DNA of 21,685 nucleotides from CAYLLD01 sp964425135 (GCA_964425135.1 CAYRKW010000055.1:1-21685), one strand, 5' to 3'; positions 1 to 7,380 are shown, counted from the first letter of the stretch. A program made the numbers and translations. Notes: generated by a model from the sequence alone, not told the origin.

Positions 1-25
1 ACCTGTCGAGGAAATCCAACCACAA

Positions 26-55
26 TCCCGTCCCGTCCCGTCCCGTCCCGTCCCG
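26..55. repeat. Pentanucleotide tandem repeat (TCCCG)x6
   Basis: Six perfect head-to-tail copies of TCCCG. The last copy is also the start of the left arm of the first hairpin unit (TCCCGGC at 51-57), so the array probably grew by slippage of the hairpin edge. The copy number could vary between strains. Confidence 0.9.
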
Positions 56-118
56 GCCTTGAGCCGGGACCTCCTGCAACTTCGCAAGAAACAATGAGGC
101 CCCGGTTCAAGACCGGGG
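51..118. repeat. REP/BIME-like hairpin pair, unit 1
   Basis: Two perfect 7-bp stem-loops face each other. TCCCGGC (51-57) pairs with GCCGGGA (63-69) around CTTGA. CCCCGGT (100-106) pairs with ACCGGGG (112-118) around TCAAG. The same two-hairpin layout recurs at 196-266 and 513-583, with a different spacer. Such GC-rich palindromic pairs are common intergenic repeats in alphaproteobacteria. I infer a non-coding role, such as mRNA stability, attenuation or gyrase/IHF-type binding, without direct evidence. Confidence 0.8.
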
Positions 119-173
119 CGGGCAGTACAAATGGCATCGTGACAAAACTCTCACCGCCGAACCTGGTCTCATG

Positions 174-346
174 CCAACCAGCCAAAACCCACCCGTCCCG
201 GCCCTGAGCCGGGACCTCTTTGAACGTCAGCGAGACCCTCAGGGAGGCCCCGGATCAAGTCCGGGGCGGGCAATTCACAAAACCGTTGCTGCGACCTGCA
301 ACCCCCCGCGCGCTCCGACTAAGACACGCCCCACCGCGCAGCCGAC
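174..346. repeat. 173-bp direct repeat, copy A
   Basis: This stretch recurs at 491-663 with no gap and about five mismatches, a constant offset of 317 bases. It contains a hairpin pair: TCCCGGC (196-202) with GCCGGGA (208-214), and CCCCGGA (248-254) with TCCGGGG (260-266). The mismatches lie in the right-hand third (302 onward), so the hairpin part is identical in both copies. No inverted terminal repeats or coding capacity suggest a transposon. A recent segmental duplication of a BIME-like element is the simplest reading. Confidence 0.9.
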
Positions 347-490
347 TTGCCTATCTGGACACACCTCTACAATTGGCACAGGCCGCACTCAGCGCTAAAA
401 TAAAAACCTCCAATCAGCAAACCAGCACTGGATCGGAACAACCTGTTGCGGGTCCGCATCTAGTCGAGCTTTCGCACGATCGATGGCATT

Positions 491-663
491 CCAACCAGCC
501 AAAACCCACCCGTCCCGGCCCTGAGCCGGGACCTCTTTGAACGTCAGCGAGACCCTCAGGGAGGCCCCGGATCAAGTCCGGGGCGGGCAATTCACAAAAC
601 CGTTGCTGCGACCTGCAAACCCCCGCGCGCTCCGATTAAGACACGCCCCACCGTGTATCCGAC
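491..663. repeat. 173-bp direct repeat, copy B
   Basis: Second copy of the element at 174-346. Its hairpins lie at 513-531 and 565-583. The differences from copy A are substitutions at 619 and near 636 and three within 652-659. The copy ends where the 11-bp-spaced TGTGCATAG array begins. Confidence 0.9.
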
Positions 664-702
664 TGTGCATAGGTTGTGCATAGATTGTGCATAGGATGCA
701 CA
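664..702. repeat. Three TGTGCATAG 9-mers at 11-bp spacing (DnaA-box-like)
   Basis: TGTGCATAG occurs at 664-672, 675-683 and 686-694, exactly 11 bases apart, about one helical turn. Its reverse complement, CTATGCACA, matches the relaxed DnaA box TTATNCACA at all positions but the first. GGATGCACA at 694-702 is a weaker match in the opposite orientation (two mismatches). The repeat is directly visible; DnaA binding is inference. It could equally be an operator array for another helix-turn-helix protein or a simple tandem repeat. Confidence 0.5.
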
Positions 703-777
703 TCGCGCTTTTCGCCGTTAACCCTTGTTTTGCAGGGCCCGCAGGCCTCCGCACCCCCCGTTAACGCTTTTCGCGCC

Positions 778-1398
778 TCACAGCACCAAAATCATCCCCG
801 CCACCGCGATCATCATCAGTCCCGCCGCGATATTCGTGCGCCGCAGCGCCGCGGGTGATTGCAGATACCTGCGCACCTTCTCGAAACTTGCCGCCAGCAC
901 CAGATTGCCCGCAAACGGCACCATCGCCGAGACGAAACAAATCACTGCAATATCGAGCGCTGTCAGCGCCTTGAGATCGAAAAAGCCCGGCAGGATTCCC
1001 ATATAAAACAGGATCGCTTTGGGGTTGCCGATGATCACCGCCAGCCCCGCCAGAAATCCCGCCAGCATCCCGGGCCGTGTCAAAGCCGAGTTCTCGCCCA
1101 GCCGCTCCCCTGATTTTCGCAACAACATCAAGCCCATAACCAGAAACATGATCACCGCGACAAACTTCATAGCGATCAGGAAATCCGCGTAGATCGAGAC
1201 GATAAAGGTTACCCCCAAAATCGCCAGAAGCGGCCAGATCACATCCCCAACCACCACACCAAACGCCAATGGCCACGCGGCGTGAAACCCACCCGACAAC
1301 GCCCGCGCAATCAGCGCCACCCAGACCGGACCGGGGGTGGCGAAAAGGATGAACAATGCGCCTGCGTAAAGCACGATTTCATGGGCGGTGAGTGTCAT
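778..1398 (-). CDS. LysE/RhtB-family amino-acid exporter
   Basis: Predicted inner-membrane exporter of about 206 residues, the usual length for the LysE/RhtB family, which exports amino acids or their derivatives. The protein is very hydrophobic, with five or six membrane segments. It carries the family's TPGP motif near the N terminus (within ATPGPVWVALIARAL) and a GNPKA segment in the middle. I chose the ATG at 1398 (MTLTAHEIV) over a TTG at 1434, because family members begin just before the first helix; neither start has a clear ribosome binding site. The gene follows the VOC gene on the same strand after about 70 bases, so it may be the last cistron of the pyrC group. The substrate cannot be read from the sequence. 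Confidence 0.85.
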   Translation of the reverse strand: MTLTAHEIVLYAGALFILFATPGPVWVALIARALSGGFHAAWPLAFGVVVGDVIWPLLAILGVTFIVSIYADFLIAMKFVAVIMFLVMGLMLLRKSGERLGENSALTRPGMLAGFLAGLAVIIGNPKAILFYMGILPGFFDLKALTALDIAVICFVSAMVPFAGNLVLAASFEKVRRYLQSPAALRRTNIAAGLMMIAVAGMILVL

Positions 1399-1468
1399 AA
1401 GGCGCACCAAGCCTCGGAACGATGTCAGAGGCAAGAGCCAATCATGTATGCGGTACGATTTCCCGCGT

Positions 1469-1903
1469 TTACGCCTCAGCGGGCAATGTCAGCGAGCCAT
1501 CATCATTCAAGGGCCAAAACGGGTTCATCGCCAATTCCCAGACATGTCCGTCCGGATCAGCGAAATATCCAGAATACCCGCCCCAGAAAACTTTCTCCGG
1601 CTTTTTCAATGGCTTAGCGCCTGCATCCAAAGCCTGCTGATACACCGCATCGACCTCTGCCTCGCTCGCAAAGTTCTGCGCCAGCGTCATGGCTCCGGTC
1701 TCCAGCGCCGCCCCTTCGCGCCCCTGATCCTTCGCCAGCGCTGCACGACCGAAAAGCCCGAAGACAAAACCGTTGGCCTGATAGAAAACCACCTCTTCGG
1801 CAGGCGAAGGATGCGGCTCCCACCCGAGTTTTGCGTAAAAAGCTTTGGACGCTGCCAGATCGTCAACGCCCAGTGTAATCAGGGTAATCCGTTGTGGGGT
1901 CAT
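1469..1903 (-). CDS. VOC-superfamily (glyoxalase/bleomycin-resistance fold) protein
   Basis: A 144-residue protein with the paired beta-alpha-beta-beta-beta modules of the vicinal oxygen chelate superfamily. The first module opens with LGVDDLAASKAFYAKLGW, and the second ends with DPDGHVWELA, which carries the usual C-terminal glutamate. The position where glyoxalases often have the first metal-binding histidine (ITLGVDD) lacks one, so metal use and catalysis are uncertain. The ATG at 1903 has GGAG nine bases upstream. It overlaps the pyrC stop codon as ATGA, which points to translational coupling. A TTG at 1918 would give a longer form but is less likely. Specific substrate unknown. Confidence 0.85.
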   Translation of the reverse strand: MTPQRITLITLGVDDLAASKAFYAKLGWEPHPSPAEEVVFYQANGFVFGLFGRAALAKDQGREGAALETGAMTLAQNFASEAEVDAVYQQALDAGAKPLKKPEKVFWGGYSGYFADPDGHVWELAMNPFWPLNDDGSLTLPAEA

Positions 1904-2940
1904 GGATGCACACTCCAATAGAGCGGAAAGCCCGGATCAAACACCGTCACGGGGCCATCGCCGGTTAAAATCTTATCCGGATACCCTACAGATGTTCCTA
2001 ATTTGTTCAACGTCATTTTTTCCGCATTCGGCGCCACCCCGTAAAACGCAGGTCCATTGAGCGATGCAAACCGCTCTAGCTTATCAAGTGCGCCTGCGTC
2101 CTCGAACACATGCGCAAGACAGGACATCGTGTTGCTCGCCGTAAAACACCCCGCACAGCCGCATCCGGTCTCCTTGGCTGCATCCACGTGCGGCGCGCTG
2201 TCCGTGCCTAGAAAATACCGTCGATCACCAGACGTCGCAGCGGCCACCAGTGCTGCGCGATGCACCTCGCGCTTGGCCACAGGCAGGCAGTAGTAATGCG
2301 GACGAATGCCGCCCGCGAGGATATGATTGCGGTTGATGATCAGATGATGTGTGGTGATGGTGCCGCCGAGATTTTTCTCGGTTTCTCCAATGTAATCAAC
2401 ACCATCTTTGGTCGTCACATGCTCCATGATGACCCGTAACTCCGGCAGTCGCTTGCGTAGCGGATCAAGAACGGTCTCAATAAACACCGCCTCGCGATCG
2501 AAGATATCCACCGCCGCATCCGTTACCTCGCCATGCACACACAGCGGCAATCCGATCTCCGCCATCCGCTCCAAAACCGGCATGACTTTCGTGATATCGC
2601 GCACGCCGGAGGCGGAATTTGTCGTGGCGCCTGCAGGGTATAGCTTCACCGCTGTAATCACCCCCGATGCTGCGCCTTGTGCGACATCATCCGGGTCTGT
2701 TCCTTCGGTCAGATAGAGCGTCATCAGCGGCGCAAAACGGCTCCCCTCCGGTACAGATTTCACAATTCGGTCGCGATAGGCTGCCGCGTCTTTGGTGGTC
2801 ACAACAGGTGGCACCAGATTGGGCATAACAATCGCCCGCCCAAAATGCCGCGCGGTCTCCGGCACCACCGCGTCCATCATCGCGCCATCGCGAAAGTGGA
2901 CGTGCCAATCATCAGGACGACGGATGGTAAGTGAGGTCAT
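1900..2940 (-). CDS. pyrC: Dihydroorotase, class II (PyrC)
   Basis: Zinc amidohydrolase that interconverts N-carbamoyl-L-aspartate and L-dihydroorotate, the third step of de novo pyrimidine synthesis in the cytoplasm. The 346-residue length matches the E. coli type. Visible active-site features are the H13-x-H15 metal pair in DDWHVHFRDG, the carboxylated lysine K99 in AVKLYPAG, H136 in VHGEV, H174 in MEHVTTK and D247 in GTDSAPH. CGCAGCF (around 260-266) is also typical. A longer open frame reaches 3177, but the ATG at 2940 gives the family N terminus. That ATG overlaps the stop of the upstream dioxygenase (ATGA at 2937-2940), and the pyrC stop overlaps the VOC start in the same way. No other pyr gene is present. 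Confidence 0.96.
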   Translation of the reverse strand: MTSLTIRRPDDWHVHFRDGAMMDAVVPETARHFGRAIVMPNLVPPVVTTKDAAAYRDRIVKSVPEGSRFAPLMTLYLTEGTDPDDVAQGAASGVITAVKLYPAGATTNSASGVRDITKVMPVLERMAEIGLPLCVHGEVTDAAVDIFDREAVFIETVLDPLRKRLPELRVIMEHVTTKDGVDYIGETEKNLGGTITTHHLIINRNHILAGGIRPHYYCLPVAKREVHRAALVAAATSGDRRYFLGTDSAPHVDAAKETGCGCAGCFTASNTMSCLAHVFEDAGALDKLERFASLNGPAFYGVAPNAEKMTLNKLGTSVGYPDKILTGDGPVTVFDPGFPLYWSVHP

Positions 2941-4082
2941 GTGAGCCGCCTTTGCGCGTGATCTTCGAGTTTCGTTTTGAATGTCGCCAGGCTGTCTTTG
3001 GCCGCCAGCGAGGCGCGCATCAGATCGGCTTGAGAGGGCGGTGCTAATCCCCCAATCGGCGGGTCGCGATCCAAATTTGTGGGAAAGGGATACCCCTCCG
3101 CACAAGCAGCAATCGCCGCATTCTGCTCCGCCTCGCTCAGATCGGATGTCAAGAGCGCCGGATAAAGCGCAAGGCACATTTTGTGCCGCCCGATAGCCTC
3201 CAGCGAGCGCCCATAGGCCGAGGAGACTTGTAACAGATTGATCAGCCGCGCCACATCCTTCGTGCTGTTCGACCCCGCTCCATGAAAGAGCGCTGGATTG
3301 AAGAACAGAGCGTCGCCTTTTTGCAGCGGCAATTGCACATAGTTTTCATCGAAAAAGTCACGAAATTCCGGCAGGCGATACGCCAGATATCCGGGCAGAT
3401 ACTGCTGACTGTAGGGTAAGAGTTTGGTCGGCCCGGAGGCCACCGGCATGTCCACATGTGCAATCCCACCCTGAAGCGTCAAATAGGGCGATTGCGCATG
3501 AACAATCGCCGGATATCGCACCGCATCTTCGGGCGTTTGAAAGCCCAGATGATAATCCCGATGCGCCGTCTGACCCTCTCCGCCCGGATGGACCAAATTG
3601 GTCTGCGTTGTCACCTGATAATGCGGCCCCAGCCAAGCCTCCGACACTGCCGCAACAAAGGGGTTCGCAAAGTAGCGCGCAAACACATCCGGGTCCGCAT
3701 GGCACAGCTTCTCCAGCGAATTCCAAATACGATCATTCGCCCCCGCCTTGCCGAAATGATCCGCCCCGTCGCCACCAGCGGCGCGCTGCTCTTCCATAAT
3801 CCGGTTAAAGATGACGGTAGCCGCATCAATCGCGCTCGTGTCCGCGTAGGCCCCGCGTAGCACCAGTCCGCCAGCGCCGTCCGACATCACCGAATGCCAC
3901 TCCCCCAAGATATCCCGGCGCGCATCACCCGCGAGTTCATCCAGCATCGCAGAGCAGTCGTATATGGGGATATCATCGACGATTTCCGCCGCCCAGTTCA
4001 GCACCGGCGTCGCCTGTTTCGCAGCGTCGATTTGACCACAGAAATCGTCAATATCGCAGTCTTCAACCGTCACCCAAGCCAT
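2937..4082 (-). CDS. PhyH-family Fe(II)/2-oxoglutarate dioxygenase
   Basis: Predicted 381-residue non-heme iron oxygenase of the phytanoyl-CoA dioxygenase family. It has the iron-binding triad H174-x-D176 (in TAHRDYH) and H267 (in ALFHGAGSN), plus R279 (in DVARLINLL) in the place of the 2-oxoglutarate-binding arginine. SGPTKLLPYS (217-226) is a common family segment. The ATG at 4082 is preceded by GGAGG with eight bases of spacing; an upstream start at 4151 is possible but has less support. It is the first gene of a minus-strand group in which its stop overlaps the pyrC start by four bases. The substrate is unknown, since the family includes hydroxylases of fatty acyl-CoAs, ectoine and many small metabolites. 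Co-transcription with pyrC is probably positional rather than metabolic. Confidence 0.88.
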   Translation of the reverse strand: MAWVTVEDCDIDDFCGQIDAAKQATPVLNWAAEIVDDIPIYDCSAMLDELAGDARRDILGEWHSVMSDGAGGLVLRGAYADTSAIDAATVIFNRIMEEQRAAGGDGADHFGKAGANDRIWNSLEKLCHADPDVFARYFANPFVAAVSEAWLGPHYQVTTQTNLVHPGGEGQTAHRDYHLGFQTPEDAVRYPAIVHAQSPYLTLQGGIAHVDMPVASGPTKLLPYSQQYLPGYLAYRLPEFRDFFDENYVQLPLQKGDALFFNPALFHGAGSNSTKDVARLINLLQVSSAYGRSLEAIGRHKMCLALYPALLTSDLSEAEQNAAIAACAEGYPFPTNLDRDPPIGGLAPPSQADLMRASLAAKDSLATFKTKLEDHAQRRLT

Positions 4083-4109
4083 CGAGTAATCCTCCAAGTC
4101 CCCTAGTTT

Positions 4110-4138
4110 TTGACACGCTATCTGCGCGAATGTAAACG
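4110..4138 (+). promoter_or_regulatory. Candidate sigma-70 promoter for the molybdenum hydroxylase gene
   Basis: A perfect TTGACA lies at 4110-4115. After 17 bases comes TAAACG (4133-4138), a weak -10 hexamer, preceded directly by TG. It lies in the 100-bp region between two divergent genes and points towards the start at 4183. The -35 box is convincing; the -10 box is not. Confidence 0.4.
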
Positions 4139-4152
4139 GCAATGGCTGCAAC

Positions 4153-4183
4153 TATCGAATATAGCAAAGTGAGACTTTCGATA
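4153..4183 (+). promoter_or_regulatory. Inverted repeat abutting the molybdenum hydroxylase start codon
   Basis: TATCGAA (4153-4159) and TTCGATA (4177-4183) are perfect inverted arms around 17 bases. The right arm includes the first base of the start codon, and the loop carries the only purine-rich candidate ribosome binding site (AAGTGAG). This could be a repressor site or an RNA hairpin that limits translation. Only the symmetry is seen; the function is inferred. Confidence 0.35.
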
Positions 4184-6432
4184 TGGGCTTTAACTTCACG
4201 GATGACGAAAAAACCCGGCTTTTGCGCGGGGAAGGACGCTTTGTCGATAATCGCTACAACCGCGATATGGCAACAATGGTTGTCCTGCGCGCGCCGGTCT
4301 CTCACGGGCGCATTGTGAGCCTTGATGTACGCGATGCCAGATCGATGAACGGAGTGCTCGATATCCTGACCATCGACGATCTTGATGCTGAGGGCGTCGG
4401 TACGCTCCAGGCCGAAGCGCAGGTGGACGGCATGAACGAGCCTGACCGCCCAATTCTGGCGCGCGGCAAGGTGGTCTATCTCGGTCAACCGGTCGCTGCC
4501 GTCATCGCGCAGACACAGCAGCAGGCGTTGGACGCGCTAGAGGCGATTGTGCTTGATTTCGACGATCTCGACCCGGTTTTGGATGTGACCACAGCGCAAA
4601 AGGCTGCGCCGATCTGGCCCGACATTCCCGACAACACTGCGTTCACATTCGAGAAGGGCAATCGCGCCGAAACCGACGCTGCTTTCGCAGCGGCGGACCA
4701 TGTTGTGTCCCTGACCCTGCACCATCCGCGCATGTCCGTCGCACCAATTGAAACGCGCGGCTGTATCGCCGCGTTCGATGCAGGAAAATTCACGCTTTTG
4801 ACGGGTAGTCAGGGCGTTTTGTCTATTCGCCGTGCCCTCTCTAAGGTGCTTGGCATTGAGACGAGCGATTTGCGCGTTCTGACCGAAGATGTCGGCGGCA
4901 GTTTTGCTGTTAAAATTTGGCCCTACCCCGAACATGCCTTGGCGCTCGTCGCGGCAAAACGCTGCGGAAAACCTGTTCGCTGGGCCTCCTCTCGCAGCGA
5001 AAGCCTGCAATCAGACGCTGTCGGGCGTGGGCGGGTTGATGCAGCGGAGCTCGCGCTTGATAAGACCGGAAAATTTCTAGCCTTTCGCATCGCAGCCAAG
5101 GCCGACATGGGCGCGTTTCTCAATTGCGTCGCCCCATCGATTGCCACCGCCGGAGCCGTGCGCCCGTTTGGCCAGTGCTACGACATCAAAAACCTGCACT
5201 ACAAGGTCGATGGCGTCCTGACCAATTGCGCGCCGACCGATGCCTATCGCGGCGCGGGAAAACCCGAATCCGCCGCCTCGCTTGAGCGCTTGATCGAGAT
5301 CGCTGCGCATAGGCTGGGCATCGACCCGCGCGTGTTGCGCCGCCGCAATCTCATCACCCCTGCTGACATCCCCTACCCAACAGCAATGGACGAGGAGTAC
5401 GACAGCGGTGACTACCCGGCGTTGCACGAGAAACTCTGCGCACAAGCCGATTGGGATGGTTATGACGCACGGGCAGAAACATCGCGCAAAAGTGGCAAAC
5501 GACGCGGTCGCGCCATCGGTCATTTCCTGCACGCATCGGGCGGCTCACCGGCTGAACAATCCATCATCCGCGCTATGCCAGATGGCACTGTCGAGATCAT
5601 CACTGGCGCCCAAGGCACCGGCCAAAGCCACCGCGAAACCCTCGCTGCCATTGTTGCCGCGTCACTGGAGTTGCCCGTTAACGTCATGCGCGTGACCCAA
5701 GGCGATAGCGATCTGATGGAGAAAGGCGGCGGCACTGGCGGCTCGAACACCATGGCGATTGCGGCGAACAATCTGCAGCTCACAGCCAGGCAACTGATCG
5801 AAGAGACGATGGAGACTGCCGCAGACCGGCTCGAAGCCGCGCCCGGCGATATCGAATACGGGGGCGGGGAGTTCCGCATCAAAGGCACGGATCGCGCCAT
5901 ATCCATCTTCGAGTTGGGCGAAGAAGAGGACACGCCCTCTTGCGCCACCGCCAGAGATTTCTCCGGCCAGCACACAACCTTCCCGAGCGGCGCAATGATC
6001 GCAGAGATCGAGATTGATCCGCAAACAGGACAGATCGCGCTGGCGCAGGTCGATATCGTGGTCGATCTGGGCGTGATCGTGAACGCGCCCGCAGCCTACG
6101 CACAGATCCACGGCTCTCTTGCGCAGGCCTTTGGTGAGGTGTTTATGGAGAAACTCGAATTTGACGCAGACGGCCAGCTTTTGACTGGATCGCTGATGGA
6201 TTATGCGCTGCCCCGCGCTGACGATCTGCCGCTCTTTTCGATATCGAGCATGCAGACCCCAAGCCCTAACTCCGAGCTTGGCGTCAAGGGCGTGGGCGAG
6301 CTTTTGTCCATCGGCGCGCCGGGCATTTTGATGAACGCTGCACATGATGCACTGGGACCGGCAGGCTCAGCACATATCGACAAGCCGATGACGGCGGAAA
6401 AAATCTGGAAAGCACTGAATACGGGTGTTTAG
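4183..6432 (+). CDS. Xanthine dehydrogenase/CoxL-family molybdopterin-binding subunit (orphan, form II type)
   Basis: Large catalytic subunit of a molybdenum hydroxylase, 749 residues, close to the family's 760-790. The N-terminal alpha/beta hammerhead covers about 17-125, followed by two molybdenum-cofactor-binding regions. Visible motifs are VGGSF (237-241), DAYRGAGK (353-360) at the active-site loop, GAQGTGQSH, and KGVGE ending in the presumed catalytic glutamate E706. The AYRGAG loop places it with form II (CoxL-like or aldehyde/xanthine oxidase-like) enzymes rather than true CO dehydrogenase, which has AYxCSFR; the usual final arginine is lysine here. Such subunits normally work with a [2Fe-2S] subunit and an FAD subunit, often encoded next door. 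Neither is present, nor are XdhC or cofactor genes. The substrate cannot be predicted. The ribosome binding site is weak. Confidence 0.92.
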   Translation: MGFNFTDDEKTRLLRGEGRFVDNRYNRDMATMVVLRAPVSHGRIVSLDVRDARSMNGVLDILTIDDLDAEGVGTLQAEAQVDGMNEPDRPILARGKVVYLGQPVAAVIAQTQQQALDALEAIVLDFDDLDPVLDVTTAQKAAPIWPDIPDNTAFTFEKGNRAETDAAFAAADHVVSLTLHHPRMSVAPIETRGCIAAFDAGKFTLLTGSQGVLSIRRALSKVLGIETSDLRVLTEDVGGSFAVKIWPYPEHALALVAAKRCGKPVRWASSRSESLQSDAVGRGRVDAAELALDKTGKFLAFRIAAKADMGAFLNCVAPSIATAGAVRPFGQCYDIKNLHYKVDGVLTNCAPTDAYRGAGKPESAASLERLIEIAAHRLGIDPRVLRRRNLITPADIPYPTAMDEEYDSGDYPALHEKLCAQADWDGYDARAETSRKSGKRRGRAIGHFLHASGGSPAEQSIIRAMPDGTVEIITGAQGTGQSHRETLAAIVAASLELPVNVMRVTQGDSDLMEKGGGTGGSNTMAIAANNLQLTARQLIEETMETAADRLEAAPGDIEYGGGEFRIKGTDRAISIFELGEEEDTPSCATARDFSGQHTTFPSGAMIAEIEIDPQTGQIALAQVDIVVDLGVIVNAPAAYAQIHGSLAQAFGEVFMEKLEFDADGQLLTGSLMDYALPRADDLPLFSISSMQTPSPNSELGVKGVGELLSIGAPGILMNAAHDALGPAGSAHIDKPMTAEKIWKALNTGV

Positions 6433-6471
6433 TTTACGATTTAGTAACCGCGCTGCGGCACGTCTTGTGAC

Positions 6472-7380
6472 ATGCAAACCGCACGTCAACACGACCCGAT
6501 TTACACCCGCCCTCAACCTCGCCTGAAAGCAGATGCGCTCAAGCGGCTGTCGCTGTTTCTTGAAACACGTCTACAGGCGTCACTGATGAACGCGCTGGAC
6601 GCTAAAATTGCTGTCCGATTGCATGATTATGAGCATACAACCCAGCGGCTCGCCCTCAGTTTCGCAATGGCTGCACCGATTTGCGTCACCTTCGCATGCG
6701 CGGCAAACAAAACCGGCTATATGATCTGGCCGGATGACATGGTGCAGAACTTTGTCGATATTCGCATGGGCGGGGATGCCGAAGATCTTCCCGATTTTTC
6801 CGGCCGCACCATCTCCGCTGTGGATGAGGCGCTTTGCGACGGGTTCTCGCGCAGCTTTGTTGCCGATATCGTCACAAAGCGTGCGCGTTCGGGCAAGGTG
6901 CGGCGCGAAGGTCTCGATCTGTCATACGGCCATCTGGTCACTGATTGGTCAAGGGTCGAGGCATTTGATGACGCGCCATTGTTGTTGATGGAATTTGCGA
7001 TTGAGATAGGACAAGCGCGCCACGCTCAAATGACCATCGTCCTGCCGCATGATGCGCTGGATGATATCGCCCCGGGCCTTGGAATGGGTGAGGGACCGCA
7101 GCAGGCCTTTGAACGCGCCAGTCAGACAAATTCAATGCCGGTTCCGCTTCGCGCTGTGCTTGCACGGACGACCTATCGCGCGCAATTTATCGAGGCGCTG
7201 CGCGTTGGTTCTGTTCTGCCGCTCTCAAGGGAGGTTCTACAAACTATAAAGATCGAGCGCGACAGCCCTCTTGCTGACCCCCAGACCATCGCGACCGCTA
7301 AACTGGCGAGTTTTGAGCGCAGGAAAATTCTCAAACTCAACGACACCCCGTGCCCAAAAACGCTGCATACGCTGGGTTAA
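6472..7380 (+). CDS. FliM/FliN-family flagellar motor switch-like protein
   Basis: A 302-residue protein that resembles the C-ring protein FliM. The middle domain (about 20-195) has the pattern of hydrophobic strands, a VDIRMGG turn (95-101) like the GG loop of FliM, then TISAVDEAL resembling the FliM segment after that loop. A C-terminal SpoA-like domain spans about 222-290 (PVPLRAVLARTTY ... LRVGSVLPL). The N-terminal CheY-binding EIDALL motif of standard FliM is not visible. No other flagellar or chemotaxis gene is in the window. It begins 39 bases after the molybdenum hydroxylase gene, without a clear ribosome binding site. It may be the genome's distantly placed FliM or a divergent paralogue. 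The family call is by pattern recognition, not by search. Confidence 0.72.
   Translation: MQTARQHDPIYTRPQPRLKADALKRLSLFLETRLQASLMNALDAKIAVRLHDYEHTTQRLALSFAMAAPICVTFACAANKTGYMIWPDDMVQNFVDIRMGGDAEDLPDFSGRTISAVDEALCDGFSRSFVADIVTKRARSGKVRREGLDLSYGHLVTDWSRVEAFDDAPLLLMEFAIEIGQARHAQMTIVLPHDALDDIAPGLGMGEGPQQAFERASQTNSMPVPLRAVLARTTYRAQFIEALRVGSVLPLSREVLQTIKIERDSPLADPQTIATAKLASFERRKILKLNDTPCPKTLHTLG

Larger units (their letters stand above)
1..777. other. Gene-free repeat-rich intergenic region
   Basis: No convincing coding sequence is visible here. The open frames that cross it run through the duplicated hairpin repeats and have no ribosome binding site or protein-like composition. The stretch contains a TCCCG tandem repeat, three REP-like hairpin pairs, a 173-bp direct repeat and a short array of 9-mers, each listed separately. 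The unique part between the two long repeats (347-490) shows nothing I can name. The region lies downstream of the minus-strand LysE-type gene, and I see no strong T-tailed terminator for that gene. Confidence 0.7.

Noticed and set aside
171..540. Open frames of 75 and 106 codons on the plus strand across the hairpin repeats
   Set aside because: They run through duplicated palindromic DNA, have no ribosome binding site, and their translation is low-complexity and proline/arginine-rich.
664..694. CRISPR-like direct repeats
   Set aside because: The units are only 9 bases with two-base spacers, far too short for a CRISPR array, and there is no cas gene.
572..754. 60-codon minus-strand frame with cysteines and repeated motifs
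   Set aside because: Its repeats simply reflect the TGTGCATAG array and the hairpin element; no ribosome binding site or family resemblance.
2941..3177. 79-codon N-terminal extension of pyrC
   Set aside because: It lies inside the dioxygenase gene; the ATG at 2940 gives the family N terminus and an ATGA overlap.
4183..6432. Assignment as aerobic CO dehydrogenase (CoxL form I)
   Set aside because: The active-site loop is AYRGAGK, not AYxCSFR, and coxM/coxS are absent.
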